A DNA stretch of 64,000 bases, taken from the NCBI RefSeq assembly GCF_023336935.1, contig NZ_JAMBLR010000001.1:310001-374000 (forward strand). Direction: 5' to 3'. Of this stretch, positions 52,802 through 62,546 are shown one piece after another. Origin of the DNA: Phascolarctobacterium sp. ET69. Lineage in GTDB: Bacteria; Bacillota; Negativicutes; Acidaminococcales; Acidaminococcaceae. The notes beneath the pieces were generated by a model. The model had not been told where the DNA came from. It did no database searches and saw only the letters and a list, made by a program, of their open reading frames with translations. The translations under genes were made by a program, and so were the position numbers. Position 1 is the first letter of the stretch. Every line of letters starts with the position of its first letter.

Positions 52802-54484
52802 TCACCCTGCATTTTTAAATTCTGCTGCTTTATTTAAAAGTTCTTCGGCATTACGGTGCGCAGCCTCGCTTATATTGTCGCCCGCCGTCATGCGCATTAA
52901 TTCTTCAATGCGTCCGTTATTATCAAGCACATTTAAAACGGTTTGCGTGCGTCCGTCCGCACTTACTTTGTTAATCTTAATATGCCTGTCGGCAAAGCTC
53001 GCTATCTGCGGCAAATGCGTTATGCAGATAACCTGCCCCGTACGCGAAATAACGGCAATTTTTTCCGCCATTTTCTGCGCAGTAACACCGCCTATGCCGG
53101 TATCTATTTCATCAAAAATCATTGTAGGTACGCCAAGTTCATTAAACAAAACCGTTTTAACAGCCAGCGCAATACGCGACAATTCACCGCCGGAAGCAAC
53201 TTTTGTAATTTCCATCAGCGGCTCTCCGGCATTGGCCGAAAACATAAATACCATATCATCACAGCCGGTTTTGCCGAAATCTTCTTTAACGGCAAACTGA
53301 ATGGTGAACTTGCCCTGCGGCATGGCTAAATCGGCAATATGTTTTGTAATTTCACCGGCAAGCATTCCCGCATATTTTTTGCGCAGCTCTGTTAATTTAC
53401 CAGCAAATTCTTTCAGTTCAGCCTGATTTTTTAAAAGTTCCTTATTTTTAACGGCAATGCTGCGGTCAATTTCCTGTAACTGTCCGGCTTCCTGTTTAAT
53501 TTTTTCAAGATATTCGTTTATGGCTTCGTAATCAGCACCGTATTTTTTCTGCAGTTTATACCATAAATCCAAACGCTGTTCAACATAAGCGGAACGCTCC
53601 GCGTCAAACTCACTGTTTTCCAGATAATCAAGCAGGTTTTTATGGCATTCCTCCACTGTCAGCCAGCATGTTTCCAGCATTTCGGAATTTTCCGAAAGCC
53701 CGGCATCATATCTTGCCGCCGTTTCAATTCTGCTTTTCGCCTCAGCCAAAGCGTCCAGAACGCTGAACTTGCCGTCCAAAATTTCACCGGCATCACTTAC
53801 AGCCTGCATTATTTTGCCGCTGTTCTGAATACGTTTCCATTCTTCCTGCAAGTCTTCGAGTTCGCCTTTTTGCAGCCCGGCGTTGGTTATTTCTTCAATT
53901 TCCCATTCCAGACGGTCTAAAATACGTTCACGGTCCTGCCCTATGCTTTGCAGATGCTCAAGTTCGCTTTTGGTTTTATTGTAATTATCAAAAGCGCGGC
54001 TATATTCATTAAGCACTGGCATAATAAGGCTTTGTCCGTACAAATCTGTAAGCTGCTGCGGAAAACCGGCTTTTAAAAGCGCCTGGTTCTCATGCTGGCC
54101 ATGAATATCCACAAGCACAGCCGCAAAAGAGCGCAGAACAGCCAGCGGAACCTGCACTCCGTTTACCGTAGCCTGGCTTTTGCCGGAAGCGGTTATGCGG
54201 CGGCGCAAAAAAAGCCCGTCCTCATAATCAATACCCTGTTCTTCCAAAAGTTTTAAGGCTGCCGGGCAATCATCAATATCAAAAATTGCCTGTACCGTTA
54301 AAGCATCCGTGCCGCTGCGCACATAATCTGCCGAAGCCCTTGCTCCCAAAGCGATGCTGAACGCATCTATAAGAATGGATTTGCCTGCGCCGGTTTCACC
54401 GGTAAAAACATTAAAGCCGCCGGTAAATTCAACTTTAGCATCTTCTATTAAAGCAAAATTATGTACATGTAAAGCCTGAAGCAT
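52802..54484 (-). CDS. recN: DNA repair protein RecN
   Basis: RecN is an SMC-like ATPase that acts early at double-strand breaks. The Walker A is TGETGAGKSILIDAF, the central ~170-370 region is coiled coil, and the C-terminal Walker B/D-loop reads DEIDTGIGGVTAQKMAE with CITHLPQIASFAD. The length is 560. argR lies 11 nt upstream, the common argR-recN order. No LexA-type box is seen before it. Confidence 0.96.
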   Translation of the reverse strand: MLQALHVHNFALIEDAKVEFTGGFNVFTGETGAGKSILIDAFSIALGARASADYVRSGTDALTVQAIFDIDDCPAALKLLEEQGIDYEDGLFLRRRITASGKSQATVNGVQVPLAVLRSFAAVLVDIHGQHENQALLKAGFPQQLTDLYGQSLIMPVLNEYSRAFDNYNKTKSELEHLQSIGQDRERILDRLEWEIEEITNAGLQKGELEDLQEEWKRIQNSGKIMQAVSDAGEILDGKFSVLDALAEAKSRIETAARYDAGLSENSEMLETCWLTVEECHKNLLDYLENSEFDAERSAYVEQRLDLWYKLQKKYGADYEAINEYLEKIKQEAGQLQEIDRSIAVKNKELLKNQAELKEFAGKLTELRKKYAGMLAGEITKHIADLAMPQGKFTIQFAVKEDFGKTGCDDMVFMFSANAGEPLMEITKVASGGELSRIALAVKTVLFNELGVPTMIFDEIDTGIGGVTAQKMAEKIAVISRTGQVICITHLPQIASFADRHIKINKVSADGRTQTVLNVLDNNGRIEELMRMTAGDNISEAAHRNAEELLNKAAEFKNAG

Positions 54485-54495
54485 TCTGCCAACCT

Positions 54496-54969
54496 CTATT
54501 TTTTACAAAATCTGCCAATAAATACATCCGTATTTTCGGGTTTATCAACAGCTACAAAAATCGTATCGTCACCGGCAACGGTTCCCAAAACCTCCGGCCA
54601 CTTCATATAATCGAGAGCAAGCGCTACCGAAGACGCAGCTCCCGGCAGGCTGTGTATTACCACCAAATTGCCGCCTGCCCTCAGGTTTAAAACCGAATCC
54701 TGCAAAATACGTTCCATTCTGCCGGAGTTTAAAAGAGCATTCTGGTCTTTCGGAAAAGCGTAATAATAACGCCCGGCAGCATCGGGAACTTTAATCAGCA
54801 TTAATTCTTTAATATCGCGCGAAACGGTTGCCTGCGTAACTTCTATGCCGCTGGCGCGCAAAGCTGCCGCAAGTTCGTCCTGGGTTTCAATTTTCTGCGA
54901 TTCAATTATGCTTTTAATTTTAGCATGGCGGTTTGTTTTTAATTGTTTAACGGATACTTCTTCGTTCAT
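54496..54969 (-). CDS. argR: Arginine repressor ArgR
   Basis: ArgR is a hexameric regulator that senses arginine. The N-terminal winged helix has VTQATVSRDIKELML; the C-terminal domain has SVALALDYMKWPEVLGTVAGDDTIFVAV with the arginine-binding Asp pair. The length of 157 is typical. Its ATG overlaps the nadK stop (ATGA). No arginine genes lie in the window. Confidence 0.95.
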   Translation of the reverse strand: MNEEVSVKQLKTNRHAKIKSIIESQKIETQDELAAALRASGIEVTQATVSRDIKELMLIKVPDAAGRYYYAFPKDQNALLNSGRMERILQDSVLNLRAGGNLVVIHSLPGAASSVALALDYMKWPEVLGTVAGDDTIFVAVDKPENTDVFIGRFCKK

Positions 54970-55841
54970 TTTGCTTCCTCATTTCTGCAGGTACGCATCA
55001 ATTTTTGCTGCCAGGTTTCATAATAGCTTCTTCCGTTTAAACGGATTAACCTGACGGGTTCGGGATTCTTTTCTATGCGGATAATATCATCTTCGGCAAC
55101 TGCCGCCGTAATTTCACCGTCTGCCGAAAGCAGCAGTTCTTCATAGGGCGGCACTGCCGTGATTTCTATTAAATTATTTCCTGGTATAATCAGCGGGCGT
55201 GTATATAAAGCATGCGCGCAAATCGGAGTGATTATGGACACATCAAGGCTTGGGTGTACCATTGGCCCGCCTGCCGACAGCGAATACGCTGTTGAACCGG
55301 TTGCGGTTGCCACAATCAACCCGTCGGCGGCATAAATGCCGGAATGTTTGCCGTTAATTTTAAGTTCCAGATGCGCAAGTTTGGAAATATGCCCTTTAGC
55401 CACAACCATGTCATTAAGCGCATGAGCCTGCACAGTTACCCTGCCGTTTTTTACAACGCTTGCTTTCAGCTGGCTGCGTTCTTCCAGTTCAAATTCATGC
55501 CCGGCAAGTTTTTGCAGCGCTTTTTCAAAATCGCTCATTTCGGTTTCTGCCAAAAAGCCAAGTTTGCCAAAGTTTACGCCAAACACGGGTATTTTTAAAG
55601 GTGAAAGATGCCGCGCCATTTGCAGAAAAGTACCGTCGCCGCCGAGCGAAATACCGGCGTCCATCTGCGCCAGTGATTCTGCTTCTTTGCTGTAATAACC
55701 GGCTGCTTTAAAGTTTTTCATATCTTCCGGCAGCAGCGTTTTTAAGCCGTATTTCCGCAAAAGTGCCAAAATATCCGGCAGGCAGTCACGCACTTTGTCT
55801 TTCTGCATATTGGGAAACAGCCCTATTGTTGATACGGACAT
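54966..55841 (-). CDS. nadK: NAD kinase
   Basis: NadK makes NADP+. The conserved SLGGDGTFLQMAR (GGDG) and the NDMVVAKGH and TATGSTAYSLSAGGP motifs are present over 291 residues. The position between tlyA and argR-recN is conserved in Firmicutes. Confidence 0.97.
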   Translation of the reverse strand: MSVSTIGLFPNMQKDKVRDCLPDILALLRKYGLKTLLPEDMKNFKAAGYYSKEAESLAQMDAGISLGGDGTFLQMARHLSPLKIPVFGVNFGKLGFLAETEMSDFEKALQKLAGHEFELEERSQLKASVVKNGRVTVQAHALNDMVVAKGHISKLAHLELKINGKHSGIYAADGLIVATATGSTAYSLSAGGPMVHPSLDVSIITPICAHALYTRPLIIPGNNLIEITAVPPYEELLLSADGEITAAVAEDDIIRIEKNPEPVRLIRLNGRSYYETWQQKLMRTCRNEEAK

Positions 55842-55853
55842 TTTTACACCTTC

Positions 55854-56666
55854 TTATTTTCCGCTTGTATCAAGTGTTAAATGCGATTTTTTTACTGTTT
55901 CATCAGGGTCTACGGCAATTTCCTCCGCATCTGCGGCATTTTTTAAATACAAAAGATATTCAATATTGCCTTCCGGCCCTTTAACCGGCGAATAATCAAG
56001 CCCGGCAATTTTAAAGCCAAGTTCCCTGGCTGTTGCAATAACATTGTTTATTACCGTTAAATGCACCTGCGGGTCACGCACAACGCCTTTTTTGCCTACA
56101 TTTTCCTTACCGGCTTCAAACTGCGGTTTTATAAGCGCAATAACAATGCAGTCATCTGCAATTATTTTCTTTACCGCAGGCAAAACCTTGTCAAGAGAAA
56201 TAAAGGCAACGTCAATGGTAGCAACATCCACCTTTTCCGGCAGGCTGTCAGCTTCCAGATAGCGTACGTTGGTGCGTTCCATATTAACGACACGTTCGTC
56301 GCTGCGCAGCTTCCATGCCAACTGCCCGTAGCCAACATCTATGGCATACACACGCGCAGCACCATTTTGCAGGGCGCAATCAGTAAAACCGCCGGTTGAA
56401 GCGCCGATATCGGCAGCAATTTTGCCTGTCAAATCAAGGTTAAAACAGCTTACTGCCTTTTCAAGCTTCAGCCCGCCGCGGCTTACATATTTAAGGTCGC
56501 CGCCCAAAAGGCGTATTGCGGCATCAGGCGCTACCTGCGTGCCTGTCTTATCAATCTTCTGTTCGTTTACAAGAACCTGCCCGGCCATAATAGCCGCCTG
56601 CGCGCGTGAACGCGATTCAAAAAATCCGCGCTGCACAAGCAGGGTATCCAAACGTTCTTTCTTCAC
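55854..56666 (-). CDS. tlyA: TlyA-family rRNA 2'-O-methyltransferase
   Basis: The N-terminal S4 RNA-binding domain (ERLDTLLVQRGFFESRSRAQ) is followed by an FtsJ-like methyltransferase with ADIGASTGGFTDCALQNGA for SAM binding. In other bacteria TlyA methylates 16S and/or 23S rRNA and affects capreomycin sensitivity. The start is GTG, 7 nt after GGAG at the dxs end. Confidence 0.94.
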   Translation of the reverse strand: MKKERLDTLLVQRGFFESRSRAQAAIMAGQVLVNEQKIDKTGTQVAPDAAIRLLGGDLKYVSRGGLKLEKAVSCFNLDLTGKIAADIGASTGGFTDCALQNGAARVYAIDVGYGQLAWKLRSDERVVNMERTNVRYLEADSLPEKVDVATIDVAFISLDKVLPAVKKIIADDCIVIALIKPQFEAGKENVGKKGVVRDPQVHLTVINNVIATARELGFKIAGLDYSPVKGPEGNIEYLLYLKNAADAEEIAVDPDETVKKSHLTLDTSGK

Positions 56667-56667
56667 A

Positions 56668-58554
56668 TTAATCTCCGTTACTTAAAAATTCTTTAATACG
56701 TTTTACAACGCTTTCATGGTCAAGGCCGATATCACGCATCAGCAAAGGCTTTGCCCCATGGGGAATATATTTATCGGGTATGCCTAAATTAAGCACTTTT
56801 ACGCTTTGAAGCATACCGTTTTCATTAAGCACTTCCAGCACGGCGCTGCCTGCGCCGCCTTTTAAAGAGCCTTCTTCCATAGTTACTATATTTTTATACT
56901 GCTGCGCCGTTTTTACAAGCAGCTCACTGTCAAACGGTTTAACAAAGCGCATGTTTACAACCCCGGCGCTGACGCCGTCTTCTTCAAGAGCAGCTGCTGC
57001 TTTCATTGCTTCGTCAACCATGCTGCCAACGGCCCAGATGCATACATCGCTGCCCTGTTTTAATTCTTCGGCTTTGCCGATTGGCAAGGTATGCAGCAGT
57101 TCTGAAATATCAACACCTAAGCCGCTGCCGCGCGGATAGCGCAAAGCAACAGGACCGTTAAATTTTACCGCGGTAGCCAGCATATGCCGGAGCTCGTTTT
57201 CGTCTTTCGGCGCCATAATGGTAATCTGCGGTATCAAACGTAAGTATGAAAAATCAAAAACGCCGTGGTGCGTATAGCCGTCGTCACCAACAAGCCCGGC
57301 TCTGTCGAGGCCAAGTACTACTGGCAAATTCTGCATGGCAATATCGTGCAGCACGGAATCATACGCTCTTTGCAAAAAGGTTGAATAAACAGCAACAACC
57401 GGGTGCAGCCCCGCCGCTGCCATACCTGCGGCCGAAGTTACTGCGTGCTGTTCGGCAATGCCTACATCAAAAAATCTGTCCGGGTAAGCATCGGCAAAAT
57501 AATTCAAGCCTGTACCGTCCGGCATGGCAGCCGTAATGGCAACAATTTTTTTATCTTCTTTGGCAAGCTGCACCAGCGTTTTGCCAAAAACTTCGGTATA
57601 GCTCACCGGCGCATCAGGGCTAGTAATTTTTTTGCCGGTTTTTATTTCAAAAGGCCCGGTACCGTGAAATTTATTCGGGCTTTTTTCCGCAGGTTCATAT
57701 CCCTTGCCCTTTTTGGTAATAACATGAATGATAACAGGGCCGGTAGTTTGTTTAGCGGTTTCAAAAACTTCCACAAGATGTTCCAGATTATGCCCATCAA
57801 CAGGGCCATAGTATTTAAAGCCCAGATGTTCAAAAACAGAACCCGGCACAAGCAGATATTTAACGCTGCCTTTAACGCGGCGGACAATATTTATAATATT
57901 TTCGCCGTAGTTTTTATGTTTAAGCCAGCCTTCCAAATCCTTTTTTATGCGGGTATATGTTTTTGCCGTGCGCAGCTGGTACAGATAATCGCTCATAGCG
58001 CCGACGTTTTTGGCGATTGACATCTCATTGTCATTAAGCACAACAATCAGCTTTTTCTGCAAATCACCGGCGTTGTTCAGCGCTTCATAAGCCATGCCGC
58101 CCGTCATGGAGCCGTCGCCGATAACGGCAACCACTTCATTATCTTCGCCCTTCAGGTCACGCGCAATCGCCATGCCCAAAGCAGCCGATATCGAAGTGCT
58201 GGAATGACCTGTTCCAAATGCGTCATACTTGCTTTCCTGAATTTTAGGAAAGCCTGAAATTCCGTTATACTGGCGCAGCGTTTTAAAGGCTTCGCGCCGC
58301 CCGGTAATTATTTTGTGAATGTATGACTGATGCCCTACGTCCCAGATAATTTTATCCTTCGGGCAGTTAAAAACCTTATGCAGGGCCAGCGTCAGCTCCA
58401 CAACGCCCAAATTAGGGGCAAGATGCCCGCCGTTTTTGGAGATGACTTCAATCATATACTCGCGTATTTCGGCAGCCAGTTCGTTTAACGCTTCATAATT
58501 AAGTTTTTTTATATCTTCAGGTGAATCAATCTTTTTTAATAATCCGGCTGTCAT
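56668..58554 (-). CDS. dxs: 1-deoxy-D-xylulose-5-phosphate synthase
   Basis: DXS opens the MEP isoprenoid pathway by joining pyruvate and glyceraldehyde-3-phosphate with thiamine diphosphate. The TPP motif GDGSMTGGMAYEALNN, the active-site HQSYIHKIITGR, GTGHSSTSISAALG and the DRAGLVGDDG segment of the second domain are present. At 628 residues it is full length. The neighbour ispA uses its downstream products. Confidence 0.97.
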   Translation of the reverse strand: MTAGLLKKIDSPEDIKKLNYEALNELAAEIREYMIEVISKNGGHLAPNLGVVELTLALHKVFNCPKDKIIWDVGHQSYIHKIITGRREAFKTLRQYNGISGFPKIQESKYDAFGTGHSSTSISAALGMAIARDLKGEDNEVVAVIGDGSMTGGMAYEALNNAGDLQKKLIVVLNDNEMSIAKNVGAMSDYLYQLRTAKTYTRIKKDLEGWLKHKNYGENIINIVRRVKGSVKYLLVPGSVFEHLGFKYYGPVDGHNLEHLVEVFETAKQTTGPVIIHVITKKGKGYEPAEKSPNKFHGTGPFEIKTGKKITSPDAPVSYTEVFGKTLVQLAKEDKKIVAITAAMPDGTGLNYFADAYPDRFFDVGIAEQHAVTSAAGMAAAGLHPVVAVYSTFLQRAYDSVLHDIAMQNLPVVLGLDRAGLVGDDGYTHHGVFDFSYLRLIPQITIMAPKDENELRHMLATAVKFNGPVALRYPRGSGLGVDISELLHTLPIGKAEELKQGSDVCIWAVGSMVDEAMKAAAALEEDGVSAGVVNMRFVKPFDSELLVKTAQQYKNIVTMEEGSLKGGAGSAVLEVLNENGMLQSVKVLNLGIPDKYIPHGAKPLLMRDIGLDHESVVKRIKEFLSNGD

Positions 58555-58599
58555 TAAGGCATCTATCCTTCCTGTAATTATTAAACCGGCAAATAATTA

Positions 58600-59475
58600 T
58601 TAAGATTTACGTCCGCACATCATTTTTGTAATCCGGCGCAGCGGTTCGGCTTTTTCGCCAAAGCTGTCCAGGCACTCCAGTGCTTCGGCAACTGTTTTTT
58701 CCGCCAGTGCCTTGGCGCCGGCAAGCGTATATAAACTTACATAGGTAGATTTATGTTTTTTCTCATCGCTGCCTGCGCTCTTGCCCATTTCGGCAGGATC
58801 GCCTTCAACGTCAAGAATATCGTCAGTAATCTGGAAAGCAAGGCCCAAAAGGTCGGCAAAATGCGTCAGCGCCAGCAGCTGGTCGTTTGTTGCACCGGCA
58901 AGATGCGCGCCGCCGCGTACTGCCGCAATAAACATAGCGCCGGTTTTGCCGGAATGCAGTTTGCGCAGTTCGGCTTCGCTGATTTGTTTGCCTTCTGCGT
59001 CAAGGTCAAGCGCCTGGCCGCCAACCATGCCAAAATTACCGGCACACATGGCAACTTCGCGCACAACTTCAACCAGAACTTCCGGCGGCACATTTTTTTG
59101 CTCCAGCATAACTTCAAAAGCCAGTGTTAAAAGGCCGTCGCCTGCCAAAAGCGCCATTGCCTCGCCGAAAACCTTATGGTTTGTATATTTGCCGCGGCGG
59201 TAATCATCATCATCCATGCACGGCAAATCATCATGAATCAAAGAATATGTATGAATCATTTCCAGCCCGGCGGCAACTGGCAAAAAATTATAGCCATTTG
59301 CACCAACGGCGTCGGCAGTAGCCATTAAAAGAATCGGGCGTATGCGCTTGCCGCCTGCAAAAAGGCTGTATGCCATGGCTTCATCCACGCGGGAAATGCC
59401 TTTTTTCTGCATTCTTTTTTCCAAAAAATTGTTAATCAGTTTTTGCCTGTCAGAATAATATTTTTCAAAATCCAT
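58600..59475 (-). CDS. ispA: Farnesyl/geranyl diphosphate synthase (IspA type)
   Basis: This prenyltransferase elongates isoprenoid diphosphates. The first Asp-rich motif reads DDLPCMDDDDYRRG (DDx4D, bacterial short-chain type) and the second QITDDILDVEGD. The protein has 291 residues. It directly follows xseB and precedes dxs. Confidence 0.95.
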   Translation of the reverse strand: MDFEKYYSDRQKLINNFLEKRMQKKGISRVDEAMAYSLFAGGKRIRPILLMATADAVGANGYNFLPVAAGLEMIHTYSLIHDDLPCMDDDDYRRGKYTNHKVFGEAMALLAGDGLLTLAFEVMLEQKNVPPEVLVEVVREVAMCAGNFGMVGGQALDLDAEGKQISEAELRKLHSGKTGAMFIAAVRGGAHLAGATNDQLLALTHFADLLGLAFQITDDILDVEGDPAEMGKSAGSDEKKHKSTYVSLYTLAGAKALAEKTVAEALECLDSFGEKAEPLRRITKMMCGRKS

Positions 59476-59721
59476 CTATTCATCAATCTCCTCAAAAGGT
59501 TTTGTTGTATAACCGCTGCTTGTTTCCATAATCTGTTCAACTGTCTGCCTTGCGGTATCAAGCCTGCCTGCGCAGATTTTGCTCAGCTCAATGCCTTCCT
59601 TAAAAACCTCCAGCGATTCTTCAAGCGGCAAATTACCTTCTTCAAGAAGTTTTACCTTTTCTTCAAGCATTGCCAGTGCTTCATCAAATTTTAAATTTTT
59701 AAGTGATTTTTTTACTGCCAT
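59476..59721 (-). CDS. xseB: Exodeoxyribonuclease VII small subunit
   Basis: The 81-residue helical protein has the family core FDEALAMLEEKVKLLEEGNLPLEESL. It partners XseA in degrading single-stranded DNA. It begins 3 nt after xseA behind GGAAGG. Confidence 0.95.
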   Translation of the reverse strand: MAVKKSLKNLKFDEALAMLEEKVKLLEEGNLPLEESLEVFKEGIELSKICAGRLDTARQTVEQIMETSSGYTTKPFEEIDE

Positions 59722-59724
59722 GTT

Positions 59725-60930
59725 TTACCGACCTTCCGTATGCTGAACCACCGAAATAACGTTGCCGTCGCCGACCTGCGTTACTATTTCATCACCCCAG
59801 CGTACATCAGCTATACTTCTGATAATTTTTCCATCCATATTTTCCGTAACACTGTACCCGCGAGCAAGCACGGTAAGCGGGCTGAGCGCGTCGAGCTTTG
59901 CCGCCAGCACGCCGCAGCTGTGCTGTTTCTGCGTAAGGGCAGCATTAAAAACCTGCTCAAGCCGTACCGAAGCAAAATCAAATCTTTGCATTCTGCTTTC
60001 AAGCATGCGCTGCGGATTTGATAACGCCCATGAATTTTGCAGGCGTTCCAGCGTAGTTTCCGATAAGGCAAGCCGTTTTAAGACCGTGTTTTTTAAACGT
60101 TTTTCCAGTTCCGCAACGCTGTTTAAATAAGCATTGGCGTCGACAACAACAATTTCCGCAGCCTGCGAAGGGGTTGCCGCGCGTTTATCCGCCGCAAAAT
60201 CCGTTAAAGTAAAATCCGTTTCGTGCCCAACTGCCGAAACAACAGGTATCTCCGACGCAGCAACTGCACGGACGGTCTGTTCTTCATTAAAGGCCCACAA
60301 TTCTTCAATAGAACCGCCTCCGCGGCCTACAATCAAAACATCAGCCATTTTGTTTCTGTTCATAAACTCAATAGCATGGGCAATTTCAGCCGGTGCTTCC
60401 TTGCCCTGTACGCGAACCGGGTAAAGCAACAGCTTTATGCCCTTGTTGCGCCTGCGCGATACGGTAATTAAATCGCGCACTGCCGCGCCGGAAGGCGATG
60501 TAATGATGCCAACTGTTTTGGGGTTTACCGGCAGCTGCTTTTTTCTGCTTTCATCAAACAGGCCTTCGTTTAACAGTTTTTGTTTAAGCTGCTCAAATGC
60601 CAGCATTAAATCGCCGGTGCCTTCGGGTATCATTAAATCGGTATAAAGCTGGTAAACGCCGTCACGTTCATAAACACTTATGCGTCCAACAGCAATAACC
60701 GTATCACCGTTTTGAGGTTCAAAACGCAAAGTACGCGCTGCCGTTTTAAACATTACAGCTTTTAAAACGCCGCCTGCATCTTTTAACGTAAAATAGCAAT
60801 GGCCGCTGCTGTAACGCTTAAAATTGGAAATTTCACCGCGCACCTGAATATTGGCGAAACGCCGTTCACCTTCAACAAGCGCTTTAATAAGTTTATTTAC
60901 TTGGCTGACGGAATAAACATCATCATACAC
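59725..60930 (-). CDS. xseA: Exodeoxyribonuclease VII large subunit
   Basis: The N-terminal OB fold (SVSQVNKLIKALVEGER, VRGEISNFKRYSSGHCYFTL) is followed by the catalytic domain (ITSPSGAAVRDL, VGRGGGSIEELWAFNEE, VSAVGHETDFTL) and a coiled coil. I favour GTG 60930, 6 nt after AAGGGTG; GTG 60939 is in frame too. Both overlap the end of the upstream gene. Confidence 0.95.
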   Translation of the reverse strand: MYDDVYSVSQVNKLIKALVEGERRFANIQVRGEISNFKRYSSGHCYFTLKDAGGVLKAVMFKTAARTLRFEPQNGDTVIAVGRISVYERDGVYQLYTDLMIPEGTGDLMLAFEQLKQKLLNEGLFDESRKKQLPVNPKTVGIITSPSGAAVRDLITVSRRRNKGIKLLLYPVRVQGKEAPAEIAHAIEFMNRNKMADVLIVGRGGGSIEELWAFNEEQTVRAVAASEIPVVSAVGHETDFTLTDFAADKRAATPSQAAEIVVVDANAYLNSVAELEKRLKNTVLKRLALSETTLERLQNSWALSNPQRMLESRMQRFDFASVRLEQVFNAALTQKQHSCGVLAAKLDALSPLTVLARGYSVTENMDGKIIRSIADVRWGDEIVTQVGDGNVISVVQHTEGR

Positions 60931-61879
60931 TTTTTTCACCCTTTAAAACTGCAAAAGCGGCACAGCCGCAGGCATTATCGCAGCTAAAGCGTGCCTGAGG
61001 GTGCCAAAGTGATATTTTTCTGCCTGTAAGTTTATTATGTAAATATTCTCTTATGTAAGTATTGCTGGCAACGCCGCCGGCAATTAGTACGCTTTTGGTA
61101 TTATATTCCCTGCATGCGTTATAAATAAGCCTGTAAAAGGTTTCTGCAAGCACTTTTTGCACGCCCAGCGCTATGCCGGCCGGTTCTGCCCCTGCCGCCA
61201 GTTTGCGCTCTGCCGCAGTTGCAGGCCCTGAAAGGCTTGCTTTGCAGCCTTTAACGGAAACAGGCAATTCAACAGGCCCGGCAGCTGCTCCGGCAAATTT
61301 TTCAAGCGCCGGCCCTGCCGGAAATTGCAGCCCAAGGCTTACGCCTATGCGGTCAATAAACTGCCCGGCATGCAAATCAATGCTGCCGCCGATTTCCGTC
61401 AATTTATAACTGCCACTGCCGTCTTTTTCGGCTGTAAGCAAATCCGTTGTGCCGCCGGAAGCATGCAGAAACAAAAAGCGTTCATCATCCGGCCCGCCTG
61501 CCGACCATTTTCCGGCCAGCAGATGGTTTTCCTGATGACTGATAAGCCACAGCGGAATATTATTAAGCACCGAAACAGAACGCGCTAGACCTGCGCCAAC
61601 CAAAAAAGCCGGCATATAAGAATCCGGCAGGGGACGCGGATAACCGGAAGCGCAAACGCCAATAATTTTTGCGCCCCGTGGCATTGCGTTTGTTATCATT
61701 TCCGGCAAGTTGCGTGTATGCTGAAAAACCATTTCGGATTGCTGCAAGCCGCATTTGCCTTCGTGTACTTTTAAAATCTGCCTGCTTTCCCCAACAAGGT
61801 TAGCCTGCCTGTCCATAAAAGCAACCGAAGTTGTGTAGCAGCTTGTATCAATGCCAAGGTAAACTTCAAGTTCACTCAT
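60923..61879 (-). CDS. Kae1/TsaD-like protein (TsaD paralogue)
   Basis: This 318-residue ASKHA-fold protein resembles the tRNA-threonylcarbamoyl enzyme TsaD: an N-terminal YLGIDTSCYTTSVA nucleotide loop, a metal-type HQENH (HxxxH), HASGGTTDLL and LIAGGVASNTYIREYL. It differs from true TsaD in several motifs and lacks the usual TsaB/TsaE neighbours, so it is probably a paralogue of unknown role. ATG 61879 overlaps the nusB stop by 8 nt with AGGA upstream; a frame extending to 62014 inside nusB is not used. Confidence 0.85.
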   Translation of the reverse strand: MSELEVYLGIDTSCYTTSVAFMDRQANLVGESRQILKVHEGKCGLQQSEMVFQHTRNLPEMITNAMPRGAKIIGVCASGYPRPLPDSYMPAFLVGAGLARSVSVLNNIPLWLISHQENHLLAGKWSAGGPDDERFLFLHASGGTTDLLTAEKDGSGSYKLTEIGGSIDLHAGQFIDRIGVSLGLQFPAGPALEKFAGAAAGPVELPVSVKGCKASLSGPATAAERKLAAGAEPAGIALGVQKVLAETFYRLIYNACREYNTKSVLIAGGVASNTYIREYLHNKLTGRKISLWHPQARFSCDNACGCAAFAVLKGEKSV

Positions 61880-62282
61880 TGTTCCTGACCATTTTGCCAA
61901 GCAGCCCGTTAATAAAGCGCGGGCTGTCTTCCGAACCGTAAATTTTTGCAATTTCCACGGCTTCGTTAATTGCAATGCCGGCAGGAATTTTTTCTTCCGC
62001 AAAATAAATTTCATAAACTGCCAGGCGTAAAATATTACGGTCTACGGCAGGCATGCGGCTTACTTCCCAGTCAATGGAAAATTCCGTAATTTTTGCATCA
62101 ATTTCTGCCAGCGAATTTAAAATGCCGTTTAAAGCAATCTGTGCATAGTTCTGCGCTTTCAGCGCATTTTTGCTGTTTTGTTCTTCAACTGCCGCATTTA
62201 AAGCTTCTTCTGCGCTGCAGGCGGAAAAATCTATTTGGAATAAACTTTGTACTACAAGTTCTCTTGATATTCTGCGAATCAT
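61872..62282 (-). CDS. nusB: Transcription antitermination factor NusB
   Basis: NusB joins the antitermination complex on rRNA operons. The all-helical 136-residue protein shows ISRELVVQSLFQIDF at the start and YEIYFAEEKIPAGIAINEAVEIAKIYG with FINGLLGK at the end. GAGG precedes the ATG. Confidence 0.95.
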   Translation of the reverse strand: MIRRISRELVVQSLFQIDFSACSAEEALNAAVEEQNSKNALKAQNYAQIALNGILNSLAEIDAKITEFSIDWEVSRMPAVDRNILRLAVYEIYFAEEKIPAGIAINEAVEIAKIYGSEDSPRFINGLLGKMVRNNE

Positions 62283-62302
62283 GTTTAACCTCGTTCTTTT
62301 AG

Positions 62303-62530
62303 TTATTTATGGTAGCCTGGAGGCAGCAGCCTGTCCAGCCATTCAAGCAGGTCTTCCTTTTTATCAATTTTGTTGCCGATAAAAAAGCCTGCCGAAATAC
62401 AAATCAGTAAAAATATAGTTTGCAAAAAACCCAAAATTAAAAACATGGCCCCGATAAACAGGCCGAACACAGAGCCTAAAAGACGGCCGCGATATACTCT
62501 CCACAAATCATTGAGAATTTCATTCCACAT
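62303..62530 (-). CDS. DUF2273 small membrane protein
   Basis: The 75-residue protein has a membrane hairpin (GSVFGLFIGAMFLILGFLQT, IFLLICISAGFFIG) followed by a basic-acidic tail. It lies with amaP and asp23 as in many Firmicutes, and probably belongs to the same envelope-stress assembly. Confidence 0.9.
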   Translation of the reverse strand: MWNEILNDLWRVYRGRLLGSVFGLFIGAMFLILGFLQTIFLLICISAGFFIGNKIDKKEDLLEWLDRLLPPGYHK

Positions 62531-62546
62531 CGCCTGTGCCCCCTTC

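Noticed and set aside
61880-62014. A longer start for the TsaD-like protein inside nusB
   Set aside because: It translates nusB in another frame; the ASKHA fold begins right after ATG 61879.
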